Source of the DNA: Halichondria panicea
Taxonomy: Eukaryota; Porifera; Demospongiae; Suberitida; Halichondriidae
DNA: 64,000 bases
NCBI RefSeq assembly: GCF_963675165.1
Contig: NC_087380.1
Span: forward strand, 6,815,571 to 6,879,570
Reading direction: 5' to 3'
Shown: positions 34,643-47,000 of the stretch, piece by piece
Layout: every line of letters starts with the position of its first letter
Numbering within the stretch: position 1 is the stretch's first letter
The notes under the pieces: generated by a model
Told to the model about the DNA's origin: nothing
Seen by the model: only the letters and a program-made list of their open reading frames with translations
The model's database searches: none
Translations under genes and position numbers: made by a program

Positions 34643-37380
34643 TTAGTTAACGGATAGTGTTAATGAGTCATCGGTGTTGAGTTGTGCTCCCAACTCTGCA
34701 GCAAAGGCTTCTCTGACTTGAGGGAAGGCCATCACATTCTCTGGTTCACTCTTCATCCAATAGCCATCAAAACGCACAACCAGACTACCTGCAAACAGTA
34801 CGTGTCACATGATAAACAGCACACTGCAGATTGCTACCAAACGACTGATTATTGGGATCGAGAAAAGCGCTAGGCTCTCTATAAATTATATTCCAAATTA
34901 ATTCGACTATAATCACAAAACTTGCATCAGTAATTCACCATCGGAAGGCCTATGAAGACACCAACTATTTCACAAAGAAAACTACATACATTACATACAT
35001 ACAAGGGTACCAACTACTCCACAGAGAAACTGTTATTAGGCAATTATACTTCCTGCTGCTGCAATGCATCAGTGAGTGTACTCTGGCTCACTAGGCAATA
35101 CCACTATACATGTATAGGCAATACCACTATACATGTATAGGCACTACCACTATACATGTATAGGCAATACCACTATACATGTATAGGCAATACCACTATA
35201 CATGTATAGGCAATACCACTATACATGTATAGGCAATACCACTATACATGTATAGGCAATACCACTATACATGTATAGGCAATACCACTATACATGTATA
35301 GGCACTACCACTATACATGTATAGGCAATACCACTATACATGTATAGGCAATACCACTATACATGTATAGGCAATACCACTATACATGTATAGGCAATAC
35401 CACTATACATGTATAGGCAATACTGCGTATATAATTATTATATTATACTTGCAGCTGCTGCAACCCATCAGTTGGCTTACCTATGATCTCATAGAAGGTG
35501 TGGTCACGTTGTTCCTCCTCCCAGTATAGGTACTTGTCTAGTCGTCCCTCCTTCAGCCAACCATGACCTAGTGACGTTAGATTGATGACCACAATAGCGT
35601 ACGGGTAACCATAGCGAGGGTGGTGAGAGTGGGAGAGGACTGAGCGAGCGGTATCGCCATGGCTACGAGAGAAATAACTAAAAAAACAGTGTCAAGAAAT
35701 CGTCATAATACAGAGATGGTTGATTTTCCGAGGAACTAAAATTTTGCGGATTATATTATTTCGAGGATAGAGGTTCAAATGACCACACCCCTACAGTAGA
35801 GAGGTTTTTACAATACCGGGAGTATTTCGAACGAAAACTAACATTTCAATGTTAATTCAAGGTATATCCGTGAAACTGCGAAATTTTAGTTCCTCGGAAA
35901 TAAAGCGCTATACGGTATAGGATACTGTAGACAGGTCAGTCCCAGCATGCCCATGCCTCTGAAGTCTGTGGCCGGGTCATTGCCTTGGAAACCAATGTCC
36001 TGCCATTGCTTAGTGATTCTATCCTCCAGCTCTACACTTGGATACAGCATCGACCAAAGCTGTGTGGGTGTGTGGAGGTTACCTCAGGAGCATTAGGGTG
36101 TGTGGGTATATAGTGTGTGGTGTGTGGGGAGTGAGGAGTGGGGTGGGCGGTTAGGTTACCTCAAGGAGCATTAGGCTGTGTGGGTATATAGTGGTAGGCT
36201 CTGGCACAAATTGCTCGACAATTTTTTGGGAAATTTAGGTGTGTCTCAGCAATCAAGAAATTTGGGCAACTTTTGTTGGGAAATTTAGTTTGTAGATTAT
36301 TTGGGAAATTCCAGCAAGAAATTTAGGTAAATTTTCGAGCAATTTATGCCAGGCCTAGTGTGTGGTGTGAGGAGTGGGGGCGGTTAGGTTACTTCAAGGA
36401 ACATTAGGGTGTGTGGTGTGTGAAGAGTGGGGGCGATTAGGTTACCTCAAGGAGCATTGCCTCATGTTGATGGTTCTCCTTTGAGAATGATTGTGTCCTC
36501 AAGTCCTCCACTTGACAGAACAGAGACTTCACGGAGCGTATTCTGACCACACATGGCCTCAGGGACTCCTCAAACCTGTGGCAACAACTATAGTGGACAG
36601 TGGTGGTGGGTACAAGTGTATACATGGCAAAAATTAGCTACAATAAAAGCACTGATATAGACATAAACAAGTTACTACGATTGACAAACTACAGGCTATA
36701 ATTGTAGCCTTCTGCAATTTAGTAAACTTCTTTCGGTATATATAAGTAATAACTTTCATCAAAAAGCAAAGCTAAGAGATGCATTCTGTAGCTCTAGACA
36801 AGCCCTATCACATGGTATGCTCAGATCAAAGTTCTGGAAGGTAAAAACCTCATCTTGACATAGTTTTAATAGCTACAATAAAAATGCACGTAGTGTCTAA
36901 ATGACATCTATGGAGATCTTAACTGTCCCTTTTCTTAGAGAGGGAGGTTATCAACGGACCCACTACCAGACACACCCCCTTATCCCCCGTACCTAGTTAT
37001 AATACTTAAAGGATATGTGAATGAGGCATGAGGGGGTGGTGTACATGTACTCACTGGTGACGTTGTTCTGAGGGGATCTTCTTAGCGGAGGCTATGACTT
37101 CCAACGCCTCAGTCACTCCCAACTCCCTGGCAGTCACTACATCACTCAGAGTCTTGATATGAGATACCTCGAGGCTCCGTCCTGTCAGAGGACGAGAGGT
37201 ACGTATAGAGTTATCATGGAGAGAGGTAGCCATAGATAGTAGAGGTCTATGGGTAGACTTACTGATGCTCCATGCTCTCTGTTGAATGGGAGCACTCCAC
37301 ACAGCCAGACGGTATATCTCACACCTCCCAGTCACTAGATGCAACAGCCACTTCCACAGCCTCCACAGAAACCCAGCCAT
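34643..37380 (-). CDS. ELMO domain-containing protein (ELMOD1/2-like)
   Basis: ELMOD proteins act as GTPase-activating proteins for Arf-family GTPases. Five exons, 37380-37055, 36575-36446, 36059-35926, 35677-35481 and 34788-34643, join in phase and give 310 aa, the usual ELMOD length. The ELMO domain covers about residues 95-285. It includes ITKQWQDIGFQGNDPATDFRG with the conserved Arg of the GAP motif, then GMLGLTCLHYFSRSH across the third junction, and YAIVVINLT. The N-terminus (FLWRLWKWLLHLVTG) is hydrophobic and aromatic, as in ELMOD1/2. The donor of exon 3 (CTACA/GTATCC) was chosen because it restores both frame and motif. The 3' end converges on SZT2, 169 bases away. The intron 34789-35480 contains a 23-bp minisatellite. 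Confidence 0.9.
35097..35425. repeat. 23-bp palindromic minisatellite in ELMOD intron
   Basis: About 14 near-identical units are present, each with AATACCACTATACATGTATAGGC. Each unit contains the perfect 14-base palindrome CTATACATGTATAG, so the array can fold or cruciform repeatedly. Two units read CACTACC in place of CAATACC. Confidence 0.9.
35708..35920. mobile_element. MITE with TTTCCGAGGAACTAAAATTT ends
   Basis: Inverted ends (TTTCCGAGGAACTAAAATTT at the left and AAATTTTAGTTCCTCGGAAA at the right) flank a 200-base interior related to 21465-21662. CGCTATACGGTA follows at the right. It lies in the ELMOD intron between exons 3 and 4. Confidence 0.65.
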
Positions 37381-37647
37381 TTTATACAGGACGTTTTTAT
37401 ACTTGGTTGTGTGGGAGGCGTGGTCCCCTAAAAACTCTACGGTTTCTATACAACTGCTGCAACAGCACACCTACATACATAATTATGATGTAATGCATGC
37501 GCATGCATGCTGTCAATTGATGTGGCTCGTAAAAAATTCTTTGGTATACATTATAATTATAGCTATATGTATAAAAGATACAAAAACGTGAAACTAAATA
37601 ATTATTTTAAACGACACTTTTTATGCTAAACTAATTTAGTTAGTGGT

Positions 37648-38091
37648 TTATTCACTATCAAATTTCCTCTCGATATCGTCAGCTAGGCCTCCCCTCTCCA
37701 CCCCGGGGCCTCTCAAAGCCTCCACCATGACCGACCAGCTCGGAGATCCCTTCTTGAACCACGCCTCCAGCATTGCAACAAAACACTTCTCCGTGTTATT
37801 GTAGTTAGTCTCTCTGATACTCTGAAGATTAAAACAAAAAACACAAGATAACGTAACTCAGTACTAGATACATAGCATGCATGAAGCCTCTAATACACTT
37901 TACCTGCCAATTAAATGGACGACTTCGCATTCATGCAATATAAATAAGCAATTTGGACAATATACTTACGTCTCTTGTTCCACTGTCCACATCCAAGTTA
38001 ATGGCCAGGTGGTACCACTTTGCACGAGCATCCCAAGTAGCATCTTTGACAGTCTTGAGAGTTATGTCACCACCTGTAGCTGTGGCCTCAC
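37648..38091 (-). CDS. G1 C-terminal Death domain and stop
   Basis: Exon 38091-37970 (GDITLKTVKDATWDARAKWYHLAINLDV) and exon 37821-37648 (CFVAMLEAWFKKGSPSWSVMVEALRG) together form one Death domain. The pattern W-x2-LA...L and ML-x2-W-x6-W-x2-L is clear. The frame ends with DIERKFDSE and a stop codon. The equivalent exons in G2 (60538-60417 and 60259-59978) lack this stop and run on. Confidence 0.75.
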
Positions 38092-41000
38092 CTGACAAAG
38101 GGGGAACATGGTTTGGTAATGAAAACAGATGCAAACTAAATGCAATGTAGAGTTACCGTACAACTGTTGCAGAACAAATGTGGCTATAGGTACGCACATG
38201 TGTATCTTGTAGCCTTTGGCACACGGTTGAGTAATTAATGAACACACGATAATTATAATTATGTACATCTATAGAAAACATACTTCACACATGCAGCATT
38301 GACAGTACTTACTGATTCTCAAGCAGTGGTGCACTTTGAAGCAGAGCTGCTTGTTCTTGGATACTTCACAAGTGTAGAACCCATCGCAATGATCCCTCGT
38401 CACTTTGTCCACAGTGAGCTCGTTATCTGATCCACCCGCCACCTTCCTGCCTTTCCTGGTCCACTTGAAGGAGAGGTCATGAGGGTCAGCAAACGGCAGG
38501 GCTCTCAGAACAGGTGCCTCATTCAATTTAACTTCCTGCACAGTAAAAACAGATACGTTATAATAACATAAAACATCTCAAATAAAATGCATCATTTGAA
38601 ATTTAATGTAGAAATGACATACGTAAATTTCTGTCATTTAAACACTAAAATACGATGATGCATCCCATATAACATATGTGTTTTTGCTGTGTGCATGTGG
38701 GAAATGATCTGATTCACAACAAATTGAACATGTATATAAACCACATGACGTAAAGAACTTTTTTCATGCACATGTACTAACACTAAAAACTCAGCTAAAA
38801 ATAATGTTCTATCATAATTATACCTTTGAAAACCAGCATTCCTGACTTGGTGGCAGAGAAACACGATCATCCCCACACTGAAAGAAAGGACTGCGACCCT
38901 CCATCAACTTGCACAAACTCGTTTCTTCAGCGTTTTGATGCTTTGGGCACTGACAATCGAATGCAATAATCGGCTCGATCTTCTTGCTAATTCCACTCAT
39001 CACATACAGGACGGTAGTCAGCACATAGGAGCAGAGATCATGCATGTCACAATCATCTTTTTTGGTGAGTCGAATCTCGTAACAGTCGGCGTGGGCTACC
39101 AGCGTGATGTGGTGTTTGGTACTATCGACATTGAAAGAGACCAGATTTCTCTTGACAAGAGATTCTCGCAGATTCCATTTCAGCCCCAAAATTCCTTTTT
39201 GTCCCTCGGAAACCAACTTGCTGATCATGGCACAGAAGACACCAATGGGCACATAGCCAGACTTGAAGGTGATCTTGATTGGAGAGGGTGTGTCGGAGTC
39301 GATGGCTGGAGCATTTGAAAGCTCTTCCTTTGAGGCACACTCGAGGATAGCTGGCATGAAGTAAATTGGCTGGCGACCTTTACCAACTATGGGTGCAAGG
39401 AGACTGACATGCTCAAGCAACTTCACAAGCTTGTCGACCGGGATCAATTCACCTTCCTTCACTTTTGTCTCGTTTGACTTGGAACAGCAGAGTTTAATCG
39501 TAGCAATCGAGAATTGTCCGAATTCTTGCCACTTCTTGATCTCGGCAGCGGTGAAACGAGACCTCTTATCGGATGAGTGTAGAGATACAAGAGATTCGAC
39601 AAAAAGGAGACTGATGCTGTTGAAGACAACATTGGGGCTGCAGATGACACGGTTTTTGAAGTAAGACTCCTTGTCCTTGATGTCAGGGTAGTAGAGAAGG
39701 GCCCCCACACAATGGTGCAAATACCAAATGGTGAACTTCACCTCCTCTTCATCCATCTGTAATGCTTTGCCAATCTGAATACACTCTTCCATCGTCGCAA
39801 TTTCAAATTCTTTTCTCAGAATAACCCCAAAAAGGAGCTGTACAGGGCGAATCGGGAGTTCGGCAGCTTTGAAACGTGAGTCAAACACTGTTTGAAGGTG
39901 TTCACGAATCGGATCAATGTCAGCATCTGTGCCATTGAAGTTATCAACGGAGAAGAATTGATTATCATCTGGGTGGCTGATGACGTCACTAAATTTTGAG
40001 GTAATGGTGGATAAGGCTTCATGCTTCTCTTGGAGTTTTGCCTGCAACAGCTTTTTAGTGTTGGCTTGAATGGTAGAATCTGTGCTCAACTGATGGACAA
40101 CTGCACTTGCTAGCTTGGAGAGGGTTTCGTTACATTGCTTCATCTGGAGCAGAAGTTGAATAGCTTTGGGTGCGCTCCGTTTTAATTTCTTTTCGATTTC
40201 AGGAGGTAGAGTTTTCTCGAGAACTTCCACTTGCAATTCAGTATCCTCTTGTGATGTGGTTGGTTTATCAGTGGTAGCCTTTGCTTTTGCTTTTTGTTTT
40301 ACAAGGTCTTTTGAAAAGGAATCTAATTCAAGCTGCTTGCCAACCTCTGCCTCTAATTCGGAAAAGATCTCCTCCACGTTCTGCTCAGATTCGACTTCTT
40401 GCTGCACCTCCAGAATCAGCTGTATTGCGGCTCCCAGAGTGTTTTCGTCAAGACCGGGGTAATCCCCCTTGAGCTTTGCCTGAACAACTTCTGCCTTGGC
40501 TTGAACTTCCAACTTGTCTTGGTAAGTGCCCACTAGACTCACGACAGCTTGAAGATCTCGAAAATGCTCAACTTTATCACCAATCTCGGAATCAACATCT
40601 GAATCAACTGTGACGTGATGGCTGATGGCTGAAAGAATTTGGGAGAGGGTCTCTCGAATCGTATACTTTGCTTGGTAGGGGGTGATTTTGTCTTGGTCAC
40701 GTTCGTAGGAAACTTCATAAAGCTCGTCGAGATCTTTATCGAGAGGGAAGAAAGCGAGAAACATCCCCGGGCCCTTGCTCAAAAATGGAAGCATCTCTAA
40801 AAAGGCAGGCTGCCCACCTATGTCGATGATGTTGAGCAAAACTTTGCCTAACAACTGTTCCATGTAATTGCCGCGCTTGACAATATCTCGAAGGTTTTCA
40901 ATGATCTTGTCGACCTTGGTGTCTGGAGCCTTTAGTTTGGCTGGCTGGCTTGATTCTTCCTGAGGAACTTGTTTTGCTTCAGGTTCTTCATTTGGCTTTG

Positions 41001-44000
41001 AATCATCAATGCGGGGATCATTCGTTGGATCAGCAGATTCTACTACTTTGGAAATGGCAGTATTTAGAACTTGCTGAACACCAATCAAGTAAGCAAAAAT
41101 CAGTTGTGCTTCGTTGTCAATATCTGTGGAGGCTTTGAGAATCAATTTGGAGTCACTTGACACAGCCAGGACTTGATTACACTCGGCAAGAAGAGTGCTG
41201 CAGCGTTTTCTGTCTTGTGGTGGGATTGATGCCAGGTTAACCAGGTGACCCAGCAGACGTTTTCGGAAGGTGGTTTTGCCGAGCCCTGAAAGGCCGATTA
41301 GGTACAGTTTAAGGTAGCGGAGGTTGATGGTGTTCTTCTTATCTGTCAGCAACTCGTTCAGCTTGTGTACGTACTTTAACTGCTCTTTAACAGAGGCTGA
41401 AAGTGAAAGGTATACATATTATAAGTTTACAAGTGATTTATTAATGAAAGCACCGCGGGTGCTGATGTCTCGGTGGAGGGGCGCCAAAGCTTTATGGTAA
41501 TGAAGCTACAGTAGTATAGTTAAATAATAGTGGATAATTTTCAGGGGGGGAGGGGGCAAAATATTTGTGGTTAAGCAATATTTAGTCACTTCGTGGACAA
41601 TACTTTCGTGGTTGCTGCTTGCACTGCAGGTAAAGGTAGGCAAGGTCGTTTCATTCGTGGATAAAATATTCGTGGTCAGAGGTTAAACCACGAAAACCAT
41701 GAATATTTTGCGCCATGAAAATTACCTGCTATACAGTACACACATGTACAGTTCATTACATGCAGGGAAGAGCAAAAAAAGAGTGGGAAATCATTTTGAA
41801 AAGGATGCCGAAAGTTCAAAGTCCATAATTATTAATGAAACCTAAAATTATATGGGGGGTGATCAGTGCCAAAACCTCCAGTTCTTTTTATTTAGTACTA
41901 AAATTATTTGCATGGTAAAGTTCTACATACAAATGACACGCTCTCTCTTATTTGCATGGTGAAGTTCTACATACAAATAATACTCTCATTTGCATGGTGA
42001 AGTTCTACATACAAATGACACGCTCTCTCTTATTTGCATGGTGATTTTCTACATACAAATGATACTCTTATTTGCATGGTGAAGTTCTACATATAAATTA
42101 TACTCTTATTTGCATGGTGAAGTTCTACATACGATGAAAGTTCTACATACAAATGAGAAGTTCTACATACAAATAACGCTGCATGGCAAATGATAAGCTT
42201 TGTTAGTTTTACAATGACACTCTCATATATATTTGCATTGACTTGAAACCACTCCCTTTTTCATCTATAAGGAAGGGCTCGGATGAAAAAGGGAAGGTTG
42301 GAATACAATTAGAACAAACCACTATAACTACATAATGTGTGGGTGTTTATTCAGCTTTGATCCCAGACCGTCAGAAAATGTATTTTATACTCGAGGCTAT
42401 ATAGCAACAGAAATAGTACATGCGTGAGTGGTGGCACGCAAGTTGTTAGGACGTTAACAATAACATTGTGGGAGCGTGACATTCTTCACGCATGCCCCTA
42501 TAGGACAACTGTAAATTTATTGAAGGAGGACACAATTAACATTATAGTATAGACGGACATTTTAATTAACATATCAACTACGTGTTGGACACGCCCGCTC
42601 ATGTGGCAATCCTTTTTGGTCACATAAGTGGGCGTGTCCAATAATGGAGTTAAAAAAATTACTCTCTCCCCTGAGCCTTTTCTTAGGTGAAAAGGGGAGT
42701 AGTTTCCAGTTTAGCAAATTAACTATGCAAATGCGAGAGTATCATTTGTATGTAGAGCTTCACCATGCAAATGAGAGTATCATTTGTATGTAGAACTTCA
42801 CCATGTAAATGAGAGTATCATTTGTATGTAGAACTTCACCATGCAGATGAGAGTATCATTTGTATGTAGAACTTCCCCATGCAAATGAGAGTATCATTTG
42901 TATGTAGAACTTCCCCATGCAAATGAGAGTATCATTTGTATGTAGAACTTCACCATGCAAATAAGAGAGAGCGCGTCATTTGTATGTAGAACTTCACTAT
43001 GCAAATGATTTTAGTACTAAATAAACAGAGCTGGAGGTTTTGGCACTGATCACCCCCCATAATATTAATGGAAACAGTGACTTTGTAGCTCTTTTCTCAT
43101 TCTTGCAGCTACCAAAAGATATAGCGTTTTAGTGCAGAGCTAACTACTAAGTAGAATAGGCAACATATTTTGCTACGCAAGAGTGTGAATAGTTTCCAAC
43201 AGCCTTCAAAGTAGCCATAACTCGAGAACGCAGCTTTATTTTGCATTGTAATCGTGACTAGAGAAGCCTCAGAGGAGGTACGACATAGGTTGACCTTTTT
43301 GCTATTATTAATGAGTTACTCCCGTATTGCATTCCTACAGCATGACAGGATGTAACACCCTATAGGAGGTGTGGCCTCGCGTCATAATTTATCATCAAGT
43401 TTCACGGAGGAATTGTGAGTGTACGGAGAAAGAAGAGAATATACGGAAGCACAACACCAAAACTTGCTTTCCTAGCTAGCTAAAAGACTACAAACGATCA
43501 TAGTACTCCACAGTAGTTATAAATAATGCCTAGCTATACATAAGAAAATGAATAGCATACTCATAGTTGAAGAAATGAGCTATGAACTTACAGTGTAAGA
43601 GTTTGTTGCGCTTTCTATGGCTCCTGTCTTAATGTAACACTTATAGTAGATACTAAGATTGATAAAATGCCTCTTGGAGAGACTCCAGAAGAGATAAACA
43701 CAAAGAAAAGTAAAATAGCGCTGACGGTGCATAAAATACCTGCTGAGTCAACACAAATATCATGTGGGCATGACATCCTGTCATGCTGCAGGAATGCAAT
43801 ATGGGAGTAACTCATTAGCAAAAGGTCAACCTATGTCGTACCTCCTCTGGAGAACCCTGTATTAAGGTATATACATGTATGTTCGCAGTACATGCTTAGT
43901 CAGCAAAAAACGGTAAAGTATATACCCTTGAAATATACCCGCTATACGGTATGTGATCAACTAGGTAAGTACCGAGTGATCAGAGGTCTCTCCAAAAATT

Positions 44001-47000
44001 GCATGCATCTTATAGGGCAGCCAAACCTCGACAAGTCATAACACTCTATGTGTACCAGTTTTACTACCGCATTAAACATTACCACTATAATTATAGTCAC
44101 TGCCATTAGTCACGCTACTCACCTGCTGTGTCCTTGCTTTCCTGCACTGAGGAGTCATCATTCTTGATGTACTTGTCCTCAATCTCATCAGCAATGTCAG
44201 GACGGTCAACAATTGGTAACCACAGGGCTTTAACCAGCTCAGACCAGGTGGGGTTGGGTGAGGACTGGAGCCATTTTCCAAGCATTGCAGTGAAGCGATC
44301 TTCTGAGGTATGGTGGTCCTTATCAATAGCCTGTATAGAGTGAACATTAACGTTAACATGTTATACGGTTGGAAGTTAAAAAAAAATTAATGAAGGAAAT
44401 CTTTAAATATGCGACGCTTGGACATTTCATCTTTATACTTTAGCACCATTATTATTGTTTTGTATAGTCATTCTAGCTGGAAAATTACACGGTCACCTTA
44501 TTTACAATTTACACGGTACAGAGAGTCTTACAACACCGGTATCTGAAGATTCTTAATAATTAGGTAATGATCGACCATAACCGGTGTTGTAAAACTCTCT
44601 GTACTGTGTAAATTGTAAATAAAGTGACTAATTGTTCATGAAACCATAGAGAGTGCTAGGAAACTGCATGCCCTTCAATCACCTCTAGTGTTCCGTATGG
44701 TAGACCCAGCACAAGCCCTAGGTAGAACCACTTAACACGAACGTCCCACAAGACAGCTCTCGCTTCTCCTAGTGTGAGGGACCCTGCATAGAAACACATG
44801 ACAAGCAATGACATCCACATTTATACAGTAGGTAAACGATCGAACCATGACACAATAGAATGTACATTACATGTATATAATGAAAGCACCGCGGGTGCTG
44901 GTGCCTCGGTGGAGGTGTCAAAGCTACATAACATAAAGCTACTAGCTATTAGCAATAGTTTTATACTGACACACAATATAATTATAAACAATTTTGCAAT
45001 TTTGCTGCATGCATTAATTGTAAGGCAGAATCCAGAATCACAGAGAAACTCAAAGAGTGGGTAATGATCGACCATAATTGTTGTTAAAAAGGATAGATGC
45101 CAAAAAGTCCAAGTTTAAAATGGCTGCATTAGCAGAGCCTTGCCAGCTCTCTTCTGAGGCTGAGTTCTCACTCTTGCAGCTACCAATAGCTAGCGTTCTA
45201 GTGCAGGGTAAGAGTGAAAAGAGCTGCAAACTGCACTTAGCTGTTTCATGCAGCTATTAATTTTATGGACTTCGAACTTTTGATATCGATCAACGATCAT
45301 GGTCAGTCATTTCCCATTTTTTGCTTCATGTTTGGTGCCACCACCGAGGCATCAGCACCCGCGGTGCTTTCTAGTGTTGTAAAATTCCTATAGCCTCACG
45401 CATCGCCGACTTAGGCTTAGCTACAGAATGATGTCACTTCTGAGTATCCAGCCTCAAGGTTTGAGATTGGATACCGCAGCGAGCTTAAATCACACCATGG
45501 AATTAAGGTATAATCCACCAATCGATGCATCATGTAGTGTAGAACTTACTATTAAGAGGTTGAACTCGACCCTGTTGCGGCTGCTCTCTTTCTGCAGAAA
45601 ACAATGCATGATTAATAAAACTTTACACATAATAACGTATATCGTATAGCGGGGAAGTTTTGTTTGGTGTAAATTTTTGTATAAACTGCCCAATTTCGTA
45701 TTTTAAGTATTCGTACAGCTCAGGATAGTGACGTTGAACCGTATCACGGTAGAATAATTAATTTTCGTATGATGCTCTATCAGTGGTGTGCCTAACGAAG
45801 GGCTTTGGAGGCTTGAGCACCCCCTGGCCTTCCTGACAACCATGAGAGTAATCTAGCTATCAGTAATGGTCTAGCTAACTGAGCAGTTGTCTCGAATTCT
45901 CTTATGCAAATGAAAGTACAGTAGAACCTCGCTAATCTGGACCCCTTTAGTCCGAAACCTCGCAAATCTGGACAAAATGGAAAACTGAAAAGAGGAGGGG
46001 CTGTCAGTAGAATAGACTTCTGCGCATGCGCAATCTAGCTTATGAGTGTACCAGTTTTACTACCACATTAAACATTACCACTATAATTATAGTCACTGCC
46101 ATTAGTCACGCTACTCACCTGCTGTGTCCTTGCTTTCCTGCACTGAGGAGTCATCATTCTTGATGTACTTGTCCTCAATCTCACCAGCAATGTCAGGACG
46201 GTTAATGAGTGTTGACCTCAGGGCTTCAACTAGCTTAAACCAGGTGGGGTTGAATGAGGACTGGAGCCATTCTCTAAGCATTGCAGTGAAGCGATCTTCC
46301 CCGGCACGGTTGTCCCTCCGAATAGCCTGTATAGAATGAAATTCATGTTAATTAAGTAACAATAATTTTTCGTTGGTAGTTGAAAAAAATTAATTTAGGC
46401 AATCCTCTAATTATGTGACGCTCAGACATATTTCATCTTTATACTTTAGCATCATTATTATTGTTTTTGCGTACATAATTATAGTCATAGTCAAGCTGGA
46501 AATTAGTCACGATCACCTTATATACAATTTACGCGGTACAGAGATTATAAAAACACTGGTATCTGAATATTCTAACACATGTATTATGTTTATACCGGTA
46601 TCAGAGTTTATATCGTGTAAAATGCATGGTGACCGTGACTAATTGTTCATGAAACCATAGAGAGTGCTACAAAACTGCATGCCCTTCAATCACCAGTAGT
46701 GTGCTGAATGATAGACCCAACAGACGCCCCAGGCTGTACCATTCATCACGAGCATCCCACAAGGCAGATTTCACCTCTCTTAGTGTGAGGGACCCTGGAA
46801 ACACATGACAAGCAATGACATCCACACAACATTAATTGATTGAGATTGAACTATGACACAATACAATATGTATTAATATCACCGTACCCTCGCAAAAATA
46901 CGCCCACTCTTTTCTGCAAGAAGTTTAGGCTTATTAGGGGACTGGGGGTTTAATCTCGACCTGCGAGTTTTCATTCAAATATACGCCCACCCGCGGCCTC

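Noticed and set aside
35097-35425. CRISPR-like regular repeats of 23 bp
   Set aside because: Units are contiguous without unique spacers, and the region is an intron of a eukaryotic gene.
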